DNA from: Prorocentrum cordatum
Lineage: Eukaryota > Sar > Dinophyceae > Prorocentrales > Prorocentraceae
NCBI GenBank assembly: GCA_963575745.1
Contig: CAUYUJ010009738.1
Span: 1-20,000 of the forward strand
DNA: 20,000 nucleotides
Reading direction: 5' to 3'
Part shown: piece after piece, positions 18,280 through 20,000 of the stretch
How the letters are laid out: every line of letters starts with the position of its first letter
Position numbering within the stretch: the stretch's first letter is position 1
Notes under the pieces: model-generated
Told to the model about the DNA's origin: nothing
What the model saw: the letters and a program-made list of their open reading frames with translations, nothing else
Database searches by the model: none
Program-made: the position numbers and the translations under genes

Positions 18280-18765
18280 CGTGTCTACACGGATGGATCG
18301 GGCCTTCACAGCAGCTTCCCTGAACTGGCCAGATGCGGCTGGTCGGTGGTCGAGATTTCGCCTGGGGGGTGGCCCATCCGCGCTCGATGCGGCCCGCTGG
18401 CTGGTAGCCGCCAGACTGTGCCAAGAGCGGAGAGAGAGGCCATCCTGCAAGCGCTGCGAGTTGCTCCCTGGGACCCTGTTGTAGTGTCGGATCACCTGTC
18501 CGCGGTGCGTGAAGGGAACGAGTGAAGCAAGTTTCTGGTGGCAGGATCGGGCAAGCATGCCGCGACCTGGCGAGTTGTTTTTAGTTTGTACGAAGGGCGC
18601 TCGGAGCGGCCCCGTTTTGTCTGGACCCCTGCCCACGGGAACCTGGATCGGGTGCTCGAGGACCAGGCGGTCCTAGGGGCTGACGGGCCCCAGCGCGTGT
18701 TGGATTTCCTGGGAAATGCCTGGGCTGATTGTTTCGCTCGGACCGGGGCCGCATCTCACGAGCTG
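18280..18765 (+). other. RNase H domain of element C, interrupted by TGA
   Basis: Frame 1 throughout: VYTDGSG (Asp 18292-18294), ARCGWSVV, PRAEREAIL (Glu), VVVSDHLSAV (Asp), stop TGA 18523-18525, then FVWTPAHGN and FLGNAWADCFARTGA (last Asp). All four carboxylates are kept. Confidence 0.87.
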
Positions 18766-18909
18766 TCGAAGGTGGTCTCCTCCAACGTCAGAGCGCAGTT
18801 CCAGGACGCTGTGAAGTCGGTTGGATTCGTCAGCCGAGCTGCGCAGCTGGCCGCCGCAATTGCACCCGAGATTGCCGCTCGGGCAAAGCCGCGAGAGTCG
18901 CTCCCGCCC

Positions 18910-19392
18910 CAGCTCAGCATGCTGGCTCACGACCTGGAGGTGGAGTTGGAGCGGGGTGGCGGGGGAGTGCGGTGCACCTGGTGCCACTGTTCTGCGCGCA
19001 CGAGGGCCAGCCGAGCGAAGCTCGAGCAGCCTTGAGCGCTTTGCAAGCCTGCGCCGATTCACCGTTTCCTGGCGTCGGTGCGGGCGGCGAGGCGGGGCCG
19101 CGCGCTCCCCAGAGCGAGGTGCGAAGCCGTGAGACACGCGCTGGGGCACCCAGAGCTCGCTTGGGAGGGAGCCGACGGCTCGGCTCCGCCGACGCCGCCG
19201 CCGACCTTCCAGCATCTCGAGCATGTCGTGGAGGCTGCCGAGGCTCACATCGTGCGTAGGGGGTGCGGTGCTCGGGCATCGATCGAAGCACCGCATGTCC
19301 GTGCGCTGCTGCTGCCTTGCAAGGGCAAGGCCGCGGCGGGCCAGGCCTGGTACTGTGACTCTGTCCTGGCTGGGCGCGAGCCTCCCACCTAG
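18910..19392 (+). other. Twin Cys-rich C-terminal tail of element C, split by TGA
   Basis: Frame 1. Module 1: VRCTWCHCSA (Cys 18973, 18982), then TGA 19033-19035 and LCKPAP. Module 2: His 19222, Arg codon CGT at 19255 where the first Cys is expected, Cys 19264 and Cys 19318, then the VLAGREPP ending. This fits H-X10-(C to R)-X2-C-X17-C and matches the CDGRDP ending of element A. Confidence 0.65.
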
Positions 19393-19704
19393 CGGGGACT
19401 AGGCGCCCTCGTGTTTGGCGGGTGGCGTGCAGGGTCTACTGGGAGGGTGGCTCGCGCGTCCTCCGCAAGTCTCTGTGTCGCGGATCTCCCTCATCGGGCC
19501 CCGCGGCCACCTGCCCTCCATGGTCCGTGCTCCGCCTCACAGCGTTGAGCACGCCGCGGCTATGAGCCGCCGTCGTGCGCCCACCTTGCGCGGCGTCCAT
19601 ATGTGCTAGGCGGCTGTGCCTCGCTGCCAGGCACCGCCTGGCCGACCCCACGGCCATAGTCCGCTTCAACGCGGACGATGGACCCAGCTGGTCCCTGGTC
19701 CCTC
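19393..19704. other. 3' region of element C
   Basis: GC-rich, no coding homology. It ends in CTGGTCCCTGGTCCCTCC at 19688-19705, directly continuing into the CTC tract, close to the end of element B. Confidence 0.55.
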
Positions 19705-20000
19705 CTCCTCCTCATCCTCCTCCTCGTCCTCGTCCTCCATCTCCTCCTCCTCCTCCTCCGCCACCTGCTCCTCATCCTCCGTTTCCTCCTCCTCCTCCTC
19801 CTCCTCCTCCTGCTCCTCCTCATCCTCCCCCCTCGCTCCTCCTCCTCCTCCTCCTCCTCCTCCTCCTCCTCCTCCTCGTCCTCCTCCTCCTCCTCATCCT
19901 CCCCTCCTCCTCCCTCTCCTCCTCATCCTCCTCCGTTTCCTCCTCATCCTCCTCTTTCTCCTCGTCGTCCTCCTCCTCCTCTCCTTCCTCCTCCTCGGGA
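19705..20000. repeat. (TCC)n microsatellite at the right window edge
   Basis: CTC/TCC triplets with CAT, CGT and TTT variants, running off the window. Confidence 0.95.

Larger units (their letters stand above)
13566..19392 (+). pseudogene. Element C: heavily mutated ORF2 (EEP, RT, RNase H, Cys tail) carrying a nested insertion
   Basis: ATG 13566 is one base after the ORF1 stop. Changes found in order: TGA at 13719-13721 just before QEHH; 1-base loss near 14000-14008 (frame 3 to 2); shift near 15000 (to 1); shift near 15107 (to 3); a 1,161-bp insertion at 15171-16331; 1-base loss near 17350 (to 2); shift near 17750 (to 3); shift near 18150-18270 (to 1); TGA 18523-18525; TGA 19033-19035. The last stop is TAG at 19390-19392. 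Domain order is as in element B. The C-terminal part of RT and the connector are recognisable from VRNLGHDMYG and TGLVPSAGHG, both matched in B (WIRNLGHDLCG, TGLLPSAGHG). The knuckle keeps only H-X4-C. It is a long-dead copy. Confidence 0.9.

Overview
The window looks like nuclear DNA of a dinoflagellate, most likely a repeat-rich intergenic region. It holds three decayed non-LTR (LINE-like) retrotransposon copies, all on the + strand. Each starts directly after a (CTC/TCC)n tract. Their domain order is zinc ribbon/coiled-coil ORF1, then ORF2 with an EEP endonuclease, a reverse transcriptase (RT) with a GILAGC motif and an xDD box, a CCHC-like knuckle, RNase H, and a Cys-rich tail. This is the type I associate with dinoflagellate genomes. 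A relic of the dinoflagellate spliced leader (DinoSL, 19 of 22 positions) at the 5' end of the third copy is independent support. I cannot name the species, and I see no intact host gene.

Layout. 1-51: (CTC)n. 54-1856: element A, a 5'-truncated ORF2 (connector, zinc knuckle, RNase H, Cys tail) with more T-ending codons than B and C. 1857-3027: non-coding, including a roughly 200-bp unit in three tandem copies (2181-2741), each with a hairpin whose stem shows a compensatory base-pair change. 3028-3098: TCC tract. 3099-8170: element B, an ORF1 tail followed by a nearly full ORF2 broken by two frameshifts and a TAG. 8171-8735: its 3' region, with a 96-bp duplication. 8736-12109: 3.4 kb of triplet-repeat DNA in which (CCT)n blocks alternate with long blocks where only the third T of each triplet is kept (NNT). 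12110-19704: element C, with the SL relic, ORF1, a heavily mutated ORF2 and a 3' region. 19705-20000: another CTC tract.

The most interesting object is inside element C. The RT reading frame is interrupted by 1,161 bp of non-coding DNA flanked by a perfect 14-bp direct repeat (15157-15170 and 16318-16331). Just inside are imperfect terminal inverted repeats, then subterminal repeat units in opposite orientation containing GGTTCGAACC, around a CCACTGTCCC minisatellite. It looks like a non-autonomous foldback/MITE-like or introner-like element. The RT homology resumes on the far side exactly as expected if the segment were inserted.

The retroelements would act as LINEs: ORF1 binds RNA, the EEP domain nicks the target, RT copies the RNA, and RNase H helps remove it. 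None of the three copies can make an intact ORF2 protein. Six of the seven lost catalytic or zinc-binding residues I could identify fit A:T to G:C transitions.
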